Assembly: GCA_945872185.1 (NCBI GenBank)
Contig: CAMBZX010000008.1
Coordinates: forward strand, 1-39,248
DNA from: Synechococcus sp. UW140
GTDB lineage: Bacteria; Cyanobacteriota; Cyanobacteriia; PCC-6307; Cyanobiaceae
Direction: 5' to 3'
Length of the DNA stretch: 39,248 nucleotides
Positions within the stretch are counted from its first letter, which is position 1; each line of letters begins with the position of its first letter. Below the pieces are notes generated by a model. That model saw only the letters and a list, made by a program, of their open reading frames with translations. It was not told the origin of the DNA and did not search any database. The position numbers were made by a program, and so were the translations under genes. Positions 9,205 through 17,428 of the stretch are shown here, one piece after another.

Positions 9205-10728
9205 TCAGGCGGCAAGCCGGGCCAGTTTGTCCTTGAGGTGGGTGAGGAAGGCCTCGGCGCTGAGCGGCCGGCCCGTAACCTGAGCCACCAGCTGCTCCGC
9301 ATTAACCCTGCGGCCCAGAGACCAGACGTTGCGCCCCAGCCAGGCCAGGATTTCTGCTTCGTTGCCCGTGGCGATCAGCGTCTCAATCGGCCCCAGTTCG
9401 GCGGCCAGCGCTTCGCTCAGCTGGGCGCTGATCAGGTGCCCAAGGGCATAGGAGGGGAAGTAGCCGAAGAGGCCTTCACTCCAATGCACATCCTGAAGAC
9501 AGCCCTCGGCATCATGGCCCGGACGCAGCCCGAGCAACTGCTCCATGCCGCGGTTCCACCGTTCTGGCAGCTCCGCCACCGGCAGGCCCTGCTCGAGCAG
9601 TTCCAGCTCCAGCTCAAAGCGCAGCACGATGTGCAGGCAGTAGCTCAGTTCATCGGCCTCCACCCGCGTCAGGCCGGCCTGCATCGGATTGAGACCGCGC
9701 CAGAAGCGCCGACCATCGCCCCAGGAATCGCGACCCAGGGCTGAGCAGAAGCGGGGATACCAGCGCTGCGCGAAGGCGGCGCTTCTGCCCAGCCGGCATT
9801 CAAAGAAGAGGCTCTGGCTCTCATGGACCCCCATGGAGGTGGCCTCGCCAAGGGGCCAGGGGAAGAAGTGATCGCCACCGCGGGGCAGACCTTGCTCATA
9901 AAGAGAGTGGCCCCACTCGTGGGCCGTGGCCAGGAAAGCCGAAAAGGGACTCCCGGCCACGATGCGGGTGGTGATGCGGAAATCGGCCGGACCGATGGTG
10001 CTCGAGAAGGGATGGGGTGAACGGGAGCGCTGGCAACGGCTGGCGTCATAGCCCCATTGCTGCAGCAGCTCCTGGCAGAGCTGGTCCTGAACCGCTTCGT
10101 CCAGATCCCAGTCGGCAGGGGGCAACGGTGGCAGGGCAGCGGCCTGCTCCAGCAGCAGCGGCAGCTGCTCACGCAGCGGCTGGAATAGCTCTTGCAGACG
10201 CTGCTTGCTGATGTCCGGCTCAAACCCCTGGGCCAGGGTCTCCCAACAGCTGCGCGGCTCCGCCAGTTGCCGCGCCTGCTCCTGGCGCAGGCTCACCAGT
10301 TCCGCCAAAGCCGGGGAGAAGAGGCCATAGTTACGGGCCGCCTTGGCCTGTTGCCAGAGCGCGTAACCCCGGGCCTGGGCCTCAGCGATCCGGCCCACCA
10401 ACACCGGATCAAGCCGCTGCTGCCGTTCCAGCTCCTGCCGCAACAGCTCCAGGTTGCGCCTCGCGGCCGGCTCCGCCGCTGGACTCAGTTCTGATTCGGC
10501 TGCAGCCACCAGCTCGCTGTATTCAAGGCAGCTCTGCCGCCCATGCAGCTGCCGGGCCAGCAAGGCCAGCTGCTCACCGCGCCATGGCGCCCCGGCGGCG
10601 GGCATGACGGTGTTCTGGTCGTAATAGAGCGTGCTGTGAATCGAGCCCAACAGTTGGGTGCCATGGAGGTAGGACCGCAGGCGCTCGCGCGCGGAGGACT
10701 GGTCCCGAGAATCCATGGTGGTGTGCAT
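9205..10728 (-). CDS. M32-family metallocarboxypeptidase (carboxypeptidase Taq type)
   Basis: A zinc carboxypeptidase that removes C-terminal residues from peptides in the cytosol. The protein has about 507 residues from the ATG at 10728, and another ATG lies four codons later (10716). The zinc site is HEWGH at 270-274, and the family's second signature HESQS is at 302-306. The N-terminal helical part includes LHGTQLLGSIHSTLYYDQNT, typical of M32. An open frame continues upstream to 10950 but is low quality and overlaps the divergent gene, so it was excluded. The gene is divergent from the secreted HEATH-motif protein, with about 120 bp between them. Confidence 0.93.
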   Translation of the reverse strand: MHTTMDSRDQSSARERLRSYLHGTQLLGSIHSTLYYDQNTVMPAAGAPWRGEQLALLARQLHGRQSCLEYSELVAAAESELSPAAEPAARRNLELLRQELERQQRLDPVLVGRIAEAQARGYALWQQAKAARNYGLFSPALAELVSLRQEQARQLAEPRSCWETLAQGFEPDISKQRLQELFQPLREQLPLLLEQAAALPPLPPADWDLDEAVQDQLCQELLQQWGYDASRCQRSRSPHPFSSTIGPADFRITTRIVAGSPFSAFLATAHEWGHSLYEQGLPRGGDHFFPWPLGEATSMGVHESQSLFFECRLGRSAAFAQRWYPRFCSALGRDSWGDGRRFWRGLNPMQAGLTRVEADELSYCLHIVLRFELELELLEQGLPVAELPERWNRGMEQLLGLRPGHDAEGCLQDVHWSEGLFGYFPSYALGHLISAQLSEALAAELGPIETLIATGNEAEILAWLGRNVWSLGRRVNAEQLVAQVTGRPLSAEAFLTHLKDKLARLAA

Positions 10729-10850
10729 CGCTGCGGGGAGCCTGCCGCAGAAGAGGCTGCCCTGGGGCTGGAGCCGGCAAAGCCGGTGGGTGCGGCAACG
10801 AAGATCGTGGCCAGCACCGCAAACTGAGGCCAGGGTGGGGATGGTTGCCG

Positions 10851-11393
10851 ATGCCGGAGATGGCCGTGTCGATGTTGGGTGCCGCGACCCAGCTGCTGGC
10901 GATTGCTCTGCTGGGGTTGTCCCTGCTGAACCCGCCGGGCAGGGCTTCAAGCCTGGACGATATTCGCAGACTCGAAAACCTGATCAACGCCAGCGGCAGC
11001 GAAACGGTGGTGTCTGCCCAATGCCCCCCAGAGCACGCCGGCTATTACGAGAACGATGGCAAAGGGATCGACCGGCTGGTGATCTGCAGGCGTAATGTCG
11101 ATCTGGGCGATCTCGAGGCCGTGTGGGAGGTGATGGCCCACGAAGCCACCCACATCATGCAGTCCTGCACGGGCACCAGCGCCATCGCCGATGAACTGAT
11201 GCCTCGCACCTACCGGGAACTGCAGACGCTGGCACCCCACTACGCGAAGTTGCTGGGAACGCGCTATCGCAGTGCCGACCAGCGGCTGGAAGCGGAGGCC
11301 TTCTGGATGGAGCTGCAGACGCCGGAGCTGGTGCTGGCCCTATTTCGCAAAAACTGTGCGCGCTTCCTGGAGCGCAATGGGCACTCCCGTTGA
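10851..11393 (+). CDS. Exported protein with HEATH (HExxH) motif, putative metallopeptidase
   Basis: A protein of about 180 residues with an N-terminal hydrophobic signal (LGAATQLLAIALLGLSLLN), so probably periplasmic or membrane-anchored. The mature part has Cys58, Cys79, Cys106 and Cys169, which could form disulfides. The sequence VWEVMAHEATHIMQSC carries an HExxH zinc motif at 97-101. Downstream RLEAEAFWMEL offers a Glu (148 or 150) as a possible third ligand, as in gluzincins. Possible starts are TTG 10845, ATG 10851 and ATG 10860; ATG 10851 follows a G-rich stretch. I do not recognise a named family. The peptidase call is inference from the motif. Confidence 0.7.
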   Translation: MPEMAVSMLGAATQLLAIALLGLSLLNPPGRASSLDDIRRLENLINASGSETVVSAQCPPEHAGYYENDGKGIDRLVICRRNVDLGDLEAVWEVMAHEATHIMQSCTGTSAIADELMPRTYRELQTLAPHYAKLLGTRYRSADQRLEAEAFWMELQTPELVLALFRKNCARFLERNGHSR

Positions 11394-11982
11394 AGAAAAT
11401 GCAAGCCCTGATTCATGGGCTGCCTCCTGGGGCCAACCAGGCAGCAATGCCGCAACAAGTGAGCTGCTTGTACAGAAAGAGGGACTGAGCCACCGACAGA
11501 AATGGCAATGAGATGCCACGACGATATCTACAGAATAATGCCGATTCGGCGCACAAAGAATTGGAGATTCCGGCCCATCCTTTGCCAAGGCAGGGAGTGA
11601 ATCTCAAGAGCGAGATCGAGCAGAATTCAAGCGATTCGGACTGGCATCCAACACGGACCGATGCCTTCGAAGATTTGCCGGAGCGCCGAAGAGCCTCAAC
11701 CAGCAGTAGAGATCCAATCAGCCCGTTGTATCCCCAATAGTGCGGGAAGCTTCCGTAGAACTCAATGGCAAAATCAGGCGATCCAGGCAAACACAAGATC
11801 TTGGCCAACACCAGATCGCTCCCCATGGAGCGACATTGATGAACCGAGAATCAGCACAACTAACCAGGTGACGGGATGCACCGACCCGGCAGGAACGGAC
11901 AGCAACAAGCGAACAGACCAGCAGCCGACCCAGGACCCAGCAGCTCCTGCCCCCCAGAGTCGCTAAAACTAGTGACATCAGC
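11394..11982. other. AT-richer non-coding stretch before the orthocaspase terminator
   Basis: About 590 bases with visibly lower GC than the surrounding genes. No frame on the forward strand looks real. On the reverse strand, hydrophobic peptide-like segments appear in more than one frame (for example GSFPHYWGYNGLIGSLLLVE near 11700), with stops between them. This may be a decayed membrane-protein gene. No RNA gene was recognised. Confidence 0.4.
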
Positions 11983-12016
11983 AAAAGTATCGCCTTATTA
12001 GCGAACAAGGCGATAC
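11983..12016 (-). terminator. Intrinsic terminator of the orthocaspase gene
   Basis: On the reverse strand, GTATCGCCTT pairs perfectly with AAGGCGATAC (10-bp stem, 10-nt loop) and is followed at once by TTTT. It starts 33 nt after the orthocaspase stop codon. Position, stem and T-run all fit a Rho-independent terminator. Confidence 0.8.
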
Positions 12017-12036
12017 AACACATTAATGACTAAATT

Positions 12037-12050
12037 ATCAGTTGCTGATT
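12037..12050. repeat. Left copy of a 14-bp inverted repeat flanking the orthocaspase gene
   Basis: ATCAGTTGCTGATT here is the exact reverse complement of AATCAGCAACTGAT at 13394-13407. The copy includes two bases of the orthocaspase stop codon. It is also partly self-complementary (ATCAG/CTGAT). Confidence 0.5.
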
Positions 12051-12909
12051 AAGTGAAAACCCTCTCGGAAAGAGAAGTCTTGGTTCCTTCCAGCTGCGGA
12101 ACTTGAGCATATCCCATACCCCTCACATTCACCGTGACCTGGGCATCCAGTCGGAGACGGGTAATCGCCGGCCCGGCCCCTCTCAACACTTTACAAAAAT
12201 TATAGGTGAAAACACCACGGTAGATGCCACCAATCAGGGCCTCAGCGGATGTCTGGTTGTCGCGGCAGCCTGCCCACAACACATGGTTGAGACGATCCAC
12301 AACGACAGGAGTTCTGGCACGATCATCTGCCTCGGGCCGCAGAATGCCCCTCACAGGCAGCGAGGGATTGGCGTCCAGGAAAAATCCCCAATCAATCGGT
12401 GGCTCAATAAAACGATAAGCAACAGAACCTGAATCCGACGTTGCCGCCATCGCCGCCAACTCGCGAGTTCCGGTGCCAGAGTGACAAGAATCAAGAATGA
12501 TATCCAGATTCACTCCTGCCGGCAAACCAGCCAACAACGTCCGGAAGTCATCGTCTTTGATCATGCCAGCGGTGGCGTAATCATGGGGGCAAATTGTTTC
12601 ATCTTTTGCATCGAGTTCATCCCCGCCCACATCCGCCATCTGCGAGCCATGCCCCGAGTAGTGAAAAACGAGAACATCGCCTTTCTTTGCATCGGCAATC
12701 AACCATTTGACCCCCCTGAGAATCGCAGCCCTTGTTGCCCTCGAATCCGTGAGAATCTGCATGGTTGCAGGAGCCGCCGGCACGATACCAAGAGCACTGA
12801 GGGTATTGGCCATGTCACGGACATCATTCACACAGCCGCGCAAGTCTGGACCGCCAGGGCCAGCAGGGGCATAATCATTGATCCCAACAAGAAGCGCTTT
12901 CTTGGCCAT
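12049..12909 (-). CDS. Orthocaspase (type I metacaspase-like, peptidase C14)
   Basis: A caspase-fold cysteine protease, predicted to cleave after basic residues. The family is linked to stress responses and cell death in cyanobacteria. The protein has 286 residues and begins MAKKALLVGINDYAP. The catalytic His87 lies in FHYSGHGSQ and Cys142 in ILDSCHSGTG. The acidic S1-pocket segment GGDELDAKDETICPHD is at 95-110, and GGIYRGVFTYNF at 227-238 is a typical late p20/p10 feature. There is no signal peptide or extra domain. ATG 12909 was chosen over upstream in-frame codons because a GGAG lies 9 nt before it. The gene stands alone with its own candidate promoter and terminator in an AT-richer segment, which suggests accessory or transferred DNA. 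Confidence 0.92.
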   Translation of the reverse strand: MAKKALLVGINDYAPAGPGGPDLRGCVNDVRDMANTLSALGIVPAAPATMQILTDSRATRAAILRGVKWLIADAKKGDVLVFHYSGHGSQMADVGGDELDAKDETICPHDYATAGMIKDDDFRTLLAGLPAGVNLDIILDSCHSGTGTRELAAMAATSDSGSVAYRFIEPPIDWGFFLDANPSLPVRGILRPEADDRARTPVVVDRLNHVLWAGCRDNQTSAEALIGGIYRGVFTYNFCKVLRGAGPAITRLRLDAQVTVNVRGMGYAQVPQLEGTKTSLSERVFT

Positions 12910-12931
12910 GATACCAATCTCCATTAATTGA

Positions 12932-12958
12932 ATTAAAATGAACAAATCCAAAAGTCAA
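12932..12958 (-). promoter_or_regulatory. Candidate sigma-70 promoter of the orthocaspase gene
   Basis: On the reverse strand, TTGACT (12958-12953) is a near-consensus -35 and TTTAAT (12937-12932) a near-consensus -10. The 15-nt spacer is short. The -10 lies about 22 nt before the chosen ATG, leaving room for the GGAG ribosome site at 12922-12919. Confidence 0.45.
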
Positions 12959-13483
12959 GCAGCGGTAAAATCGCGCAAAAGCAATCCGCCTGACGCTCTA
13001 ACAGAAAGATAAGATTTCACCTCCAATATATGAAGCACCAACCTAACGACACAACGACAACCCACCAACTGGCATGCCATAAATGCTGCAATGGCGAAGC
13101 CATTGAGATGTCGCCCTTAAAATAATCCTTGAGGGAGCGAATAAGCACCCAGGAGAAAGACCCTCTCCCTTCAGTCACCATTCATGCCAACAGTCCTTTT
13201 CTCGCCCGCCCGCTCCCTGGCCCCACCGCTGCCGGTATCACTGACCGCCAGGGCCTCAATGAGGCCCCACCACCACCGATGACCGATGGGGACGGACAGG
13301 AGCCAGAAGCGCCGCTGGTGGCCGCACAACGGCTGGGCCCGAACAGAGGCTGAGCCCAGGAGCCACCAAGAAAGTTCGTCGCGAACCCGTGAAAATCAGC
13401 AACTGATCGCCAGCCCGCAGCAGGCCTGATGAGCAGACAGCAGCCGCAGCGCCGCGGTCTAGCCAGGCGCAGCTGACAGCAGC
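12959..13483. other. Gene-free stretch upstream of the orthocaspase
   Basis: About 525 bases between the orthocaspase and the end of ycf46. The first 170 bases are AT-rich; GC rises again after about 13150. A frame at 13129-13353 is Pro-rich and unconvincing. A perfect stem GGGCCTC/GAGGCCC with a 3-nt loop lies at 13251-13267, without a T-run. The right copy of the 14-bp inverted repeat is at 13394. No gene or RNA recognised. Confidence 0.45.
13394..13407. repeat. Right copy of the 14-bp inverted repeat
   Basis: AATCAGCAACTGAT, the exact reverse complement of 12037-12050. The two copies bracket about 1.37 kb containing only the orthocaspase gene and its upstream region. Confidence 0.5.
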
Positions 13484-14998
13484 TCAGACGGCTTGAACCC
13501 CAGAGCGCCCTGAGGCCAGCCGGGCCCGGCCACTGGAGGCCCAGGTGCGCAGGGCATCGAGTTGTTCGCGGGCGGTGCGGCTCAGGGGCACCACCTGGCT
13601 GGCGGCGGTGATCAGGTCCGCCTCGCCCAGCTCGCGGCCTTCGCCGAAAGCCAGATGCATCGCTTCGATCACCGTCTGCTCCAGCTCGGCGCCGGAGAAG
13701 CCTTCGGTGCGATCCACCAGCACCTCGAGCGGCAGCGTGTGGGCCGGCCGGCGGCGGCGCAATTGCAGATCCAGAATCGCCCGGCGTTCGCCGCCATCCG
13801 GAAGCTCCAGCAGGAAAATCTCATCGAAGCGGCCTTTGCGCAGCAGCTCCGCCGGCAGCCGTTCCACCGCGTTGGCGGTGGCCACCACGAACACGGCACT
13901 GGTCTTTTCCGCCATCCAGGTGAGCACCGTGCCCAGCACCCGCTGGCTGGTGCCGCCATCGCCTCCCCCCGAACCGGAGGCGCCGGCGAAGCCGAAACCC
14001 TTATCGATCTCATCGATCCAGAGCACGCACGGGGCCATCGCCTCGGCCCGCTGGATCATTTCGCGGCTGCGCGCCTCACTGGCCCCCACCAGCCCGGCGA
14101 ACAGGCGCCCCACATCCAGCCGCAACAAGGGCATACCCCAGCTGTGGGCGATCGCCTTGGCGGTGAGGCTCTTGCCGGTGCCCTGGGGCCCCACCAGCAG
14201 CACCCCCCGCGGCACGGGCAGCCCATAGCGCTGGGCCTCCTCGCTGAAGGCCCGATGCCGTTGCTCCAGCCAGTGCTTGAGCGCCTCCAGGCCGCCGATA
14301 TCCGCCGGGGTGGCCTCGCTGGGGCAGTACTCCAGCAGCTCACTGCGGGCGATCGCCTGACGCTTCTCCTCGAGCACCTCGGCCAGGTCTTCGGCCCCCA
14401 GCTGCCCGCGGCGGGCCAGGGCCCGGGCCGCCAGCTGCCGCACCCGCTGCTCACTGAGGCCATGGCAGGCGGCGGTGAGCTGCTCCAGCACCTCCGCCTG
14501 CAGCGGCCGGCCCCCGGCCACGGCGATCGAGCCCAGCAGGGCACCGATCTCAGCCGCCTCCGGCAGGGGCAGCTCCAGCATCGTGATGCAGTCCTCCAAC
14601 TCCCGCGGCAGGCGCCAGTCCGGCGCGCTGATCACCAGGGTGTGGGGCACCAGCGGCAAGGAGGCGGCCAGGTTGCGCAAGCGGCGGCAGATCCCCGGAT
14701 CCTCGCCGTAGCGGTGGAAGTCCTTGAGCAGCAGAATCGCCCCCTGCTCGGCCGGCACCGCCGCCAGGGCCTCCAAGGCGGCCATCGGATTGCGCGCCGC
14801 CTCCCCCTGGCGATTGGCACTGCCGCTGAGCCCCGCCACAAAATCCCAGCGCAGCAACAGCCGCCCCCCCAGACGTCGGGCGGCCTGCTCCAGCAGGGTT
14901 TCGACCCGCTGCTCCTCCAGGCTGCGAATCCAGAGGATCGGCGTGCGCGAGCGGATCAGCAGATCCAGCTGGTCAACCAGGGGGGTGGAATGGGCCAT
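13484..14998 (-). CDS. ycf46: Ycf46-type AAA ATPase
   Basis: A 504-residue AAA+ ATPase matching the Ycf46 family found in cyanobacteria and some plastids. It begins MAHSTPLVDQLDLLIRSRTP, a typical Ycf46 start. Residues 1-220 form an inactive-looking first half (GAILLLKDFHRYGED). The active AAA domain follows, with Walker A GPQGTGKS at 270-277 and Walker B VLWIDEID at 325-332. The arginine-finger region is LLRKGRFDE at 385-393. No membrane segment is seen. The start lies 5 nt after the yceD stop, so it is likely the last gene of the rpmH-yidC operon. Cyanobacterial Ycf46 has been linked to photosynthesis regulation and CO2 use; the client of this one is not evident from sequence. Confidence 0.92.
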   Translation of the reverse strand: MAHSTPLVDQLDLLIRSRTPILWIRSLEEQRVETLLEQAARRLGGRLLLRWDFVAGLSGSANRQGEAARNPMAALEALAAVPAEQGAILLLKDFHRYGEDPGICRRLRNLAASLPLVPHTLVISAPDWRLPRELEDCITMLELPLPEAAEIGALLGSIAVAGGRPLQAEVLEQLTAACHGLSEQRVRQLAARALARRGQLGAEDLAEVLEEKRQAIARSELLEYCPSEATPADIGGLEALKHWLEQRHRAFSEEAQRYGLPVPRGVLLVGPQGTGKSLTAKAIAHSWGMPLLRLDVGRLFAGLVGASEARSREMIQRAEAMAPCVLWIDEIDKGFGFAGASGSGGGDGGTSQRVLGTVLTWMAEKTSAVFVVATANAVERLPAELLRKGRFDEIFLLELPDGGERRAILDLQLRRRRPAHTLPLEVLVDRTEGFSGAELEQTVIEAMHLAFGEGRELGEADLITAASQVVPLSRTAREQLDALRTWASSGRARLASGRSGVQAV

Positions 14999-15003
14999 CG
15001 GCT

Positions 15004-16095
15004 TCAGGGCAGCAGCTGGCGCAGGGCCGCCCAGCGCGGATCGATCGGGGTCTGGGAGGGGCGAGGGTCGCCCCCGGATTCGCCGCGGCTGCCCTTGGTG
15101 GCCGCGCAGCCGGCCGGGAGCTTGGTGGCGTCGGGGGTGCCATCGACGGGGCTGGAGGTGTGGGCGCAGCCAGAGCCTTCGGAAGCGTCCAAAGCGACCC
15201 GTTGACCAGTCGGAGCCGGCGCCGGGGCGCGGCGGTCCTCGACATGGACGGCCTTGGGCTGGTTGGCTCTGGGCCTGGCTGCGCTGCCGTTCGCATTGGC
15301 CCCAGGCGAGGCCGGCCAATCCCCCAGGGGCAGTTGCGGTGGCCGTGGCAGTGGCAGTGGCGGGCCGGGGCAGTCGGCGCCACAGCGATTCACCACCGGC
15401 AGCTGCAAGCTGAGCTGCTCGAACAGCCAGCGCTCCGGATCAAAATCACCGCGCGGATCGAGGCGATCGTCGAGGACCTCGATCAGCAGCGGCTCCGGCT
15501 GGCTCCTGGAACGCGAGCCGCGGCGAGCCTGGCTGCCGGGGTTGGCGGCGTTGCCGGAACTGAGGCCATTGCCAGGACGGGATGCGTTGCCGGAACCGGG
15601 GGCCTGGCCCTGGCCCGAGGAGCGGCTGGAGGACAGGTCGCTGCCGGCTGCGGCGTTCTGCAGCCCCCGATCGCGCCCGGCGGCTGGGGGCCGGCCAGCA
15701 GCACGCCCGCCGTGGCCACTGGAGCCGGAGGCCCCTGAACCCGACCCCGTTGGCCTGAAACGAGCCCTTGGGGCGCCTGTGCCCGCCGCGCTGCCGGCCA
15801 TGGCCGTCAGATCGGAGCCCTCCAGCTCCAGAAGTTCATGCACCAAGGCCCTTAAGGGCCTGTTGAAGTGCTGCAGGCAGCGGTCACAGCAGACCGTGAC
15901 GATCGTTTCGGCCATGCCCTCCACCTCCAGCACGCTGCCGTGGTGCTGGGCTCTCACGTGGCCCCGCACCGGCGTCAGGCTGTCGAGGTCAGCGAGTTTC
16001 TGATCCACCGCCCACATCAGGGGATCGGCCCGCAGGCGCAGTTCCTGCAGGGGCACAGGCCGCAGCAGGGAGATGCCGCCGGCCTCCGGGTTCAC
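15004..16095 (-). CDS. YceD/DUF177 family protein with long low-complexity insertions
   Basis: DUF177 proteins affect 23S rRNA or L32/fatty-acid gene expression in other bacteria, and the chloroplast homologue aids 23S rRNA maturation. The family is usually 150-190 residues; this one has 363. Conserved blocks are separated. Residues 1-97 hold [14 protein letters not shown] and [20 protein letters not shown]. Residues 200-245 hold [13 protein letters not shown] and [20 protein letters not shown]. Residues 349-363 end [13 protein letters not shown]. Between them lie about 100 residues rich in Ser/Gly/Arg/Ala (98-199) and about 100 rich in Pro/Ala (246-348). The start is GTG at 16095, overlapping the yidC stop (GTGA). 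A distant upstream start is excluded because it lies inside yidC. Confidence 0.85.
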   Translation of the reverse strand: MNPEAGGISLLRPVPLQELRLRADPLMWAVDQKLADLDSLTPVRGHVRAQHHGSVLEVEGMAETIVTVCCDRCLQHFNRPLRALVHELLELEGSDLTAMAGSAAGTGAPRARFRPTGSGSGASGSSGHGGRAAGRPPAAGRDRGLQNAAAGSDLSSSRSSGQGQAPGSGNASRPGNGLSSGNAANPGSQARRGSRSRSQPEPLLIEVLDDRLDPRGDFDPERWLFEQLSLQLPVVNRCGADCPGPPLPLPRPPQLPLGDWPASPGANANGSAARPRANQPKAVHVEDRRAPAPAPTGQRVALDASEGSGCAHTSSPVDGTPDATKLPAGCAATKGSRGESGGDPRPSQTPIDPRWAALRQLLP

Positions 16096-17225
16096 TTCTT
16101 GTTCTTGGGCTCGAACGGCAGCCGACCAACACCGGAACCGCCGGCTGTGGCCGTGACCGTGGTGGCCATCTGCTTGTCGAGGATCGCCTGCAGGTTGTCG
16201 GGCAGGGCCTCCCGGGTCAGCAGGTAGGTCTGCAGACCCTGGAAGATGTTGGCCACCACCATGTAGAGCAGCACCCCGGCCGGCAGCGGGAAGAACAGGA
16301 ACATCGCCGTGATCATCACCGGCGTGATCTTGTTGGCCGTGCTCTGCTGCGGATTGGCGGGCATGCCCCGGCCCGAAAGGATCTGGGAAGCGAACAGGCT
16401 GGCGCCGAAGGCTCCCACCAGGATGGCGATGTCCCAATTGACGGCCCCGTCGGTCATGAAACCGACCTGGCCTAGGGCCTTGATGAACAGGAAGCCGCTG
16501 CGGGCCGCCAGGCCGGGAATCTTGCCCTCCACCGTGGCATCGCCTGGTGCCAGGGCGGTGATCGTGCCGTTGGCATCGACACGCACCACGGCCTCACCTT
16601 TGGTGACGCTCCAGCTGGGCTGGAAGCTGTCGCCGTTCTCGACAGCCGCCAACACCGAAGCGAAGCTGTCGCCCGTGCGGGTGTGCAACTTGACGGTTTC
16701 GCTGTCGCCCACCCCGAGCTTGGTGCCGCCCTCGAGGCTGCCAATCACCGGCACATGGCTGGTGGCGGTGACGAAGATCGAATGGCTGGGGCTGTTGAAC
16801 GGCTTGGTTTCCACCGCCGCGATCTGGTCTGCCGGCAGCACCTTGAGATTGAAGGCGTAAGGCACATCGGCGAACGGTGAGCCCCGCAGCGTGGCGAACA
16901 GGGCGAAGAGAATCGGCATCTGCACCACCAGGGGCAGACAACCCGCCAAGGGGCTGCCGAACTCCTTCATCAGCTTGCCCAGCTCCTCCTGCTGCTTCTG
17001 GGGATTGCTGGCGTGCTTGGCCTTGATTTCGGCCTGGCGGGCCTGCATCACCGGCTGGGCGATGCGCATGCGGCGGGCGCTGCGGATCGAGCCGGCACTC
17101 AACGGGAACAGGGCCAGCCGGATCACCACCGTGAGGGCGATGATCGCCAGCCCGTAGCTCGGCACCAATCCGTAGAAGAAGTCGAGGATCGGCAGCAGCA
17201 GGTTGTCGGAGATGTAGCCGATCAC
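16092..17225 (-). CDS. yidC: Membrane protein insertase YidC/Oxa1 with Ig-like loop
   Basis: Inserts and folds membrane proteins, including thylakoid proteins, alone or with Sec. The protein has 377 residues and starts at GTG 17225. Residues 18-60 hold the first core helix with the conserved Arg36 ([12 protein letters not shown]). Residues 89-115 hold [22 protein letters not shown]. The loop at about 170-237 looks like a bacterial Ig-like (BIG2) fold: [20 protein letters not shown] and [15 protein letters not shown]. Two C-terminal helices follow ([15 protein letters not shown] and [21 protein letters not shown]). The basic tail FEPKNKK may contact ribosomes. It lies between a PH-domain gene and yceD, as expected for the rnpA-yidC cluster. 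Confidence 0.95.
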   Translation of the reverse strand: MIGYISDNLLLPILDFFYGLVPSYGLAIIALTVVIRLALFPLSAGSIRSARRMRIAQPVMQARQAEIKAKHASNPQKQQEELGKLMKEFGSPLAGCLPLVVQMPILFALFATLRGSPFADVPYAFNLKVLPADQIAAVETKPFNSPSHSIFVTATSHVPVIGSLEGGTKLGVGDSETVKLHTRTGDSFASVLAAVENGDSFQPSWSVTKGEAVVRVDANGTITALAPGDATVEGKIPGLAARSGFLFIKALGQVGFMTDGAVNWDIAILVGAFGASLFASQILSGRGMPANPQQSTANKITPVMITAMFLFFPLPAGVLLYMVVANIFQGLQTYLLTREALPDNLQAILDKQMATTVTATAGGSGVGRLPFEPKNKK

Positions 17226-17428
17226 GGCAGGCAGCGCTCAGGGGTTAGGGAATCCGGGGCCAGTGTGCCCGAACGAGGGGGATTAATGCGGGCGGAGATC
17301 CGCCGACCCAGACGCAATGCTGGCGCAGGGGGCTGGAAAGGCAGTGAGAGACAGGAAGCAGGGGCTGGAATCCGGAGTCTGGTGAGCCGCCCAGCCTGGA
17401 GGACTCGGGACCCCAGGCCGTCAGCTCT

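Noticed and set aside
13251-13267. Perfect GGGCCTC/GAGGCCC hairpin as a terminator
   Set aside because: No T-run on either strand and more than 200 nt from the nearest gene end.
13129-13353. 74-codon forward frame upstream of the orthocaspase
   Set aside because: Pro-rich, no ribosome site, no recognisable motif.
13562-15205. Long forward-strand open frame opposite ycf46
   Set aside because: It is Gln/Gly/Ala/His-rich with no domain and mirrors the codon structure of ycf46, whose AAA motifs are clear. Long antisense frames are expected in GC-rich DNA.
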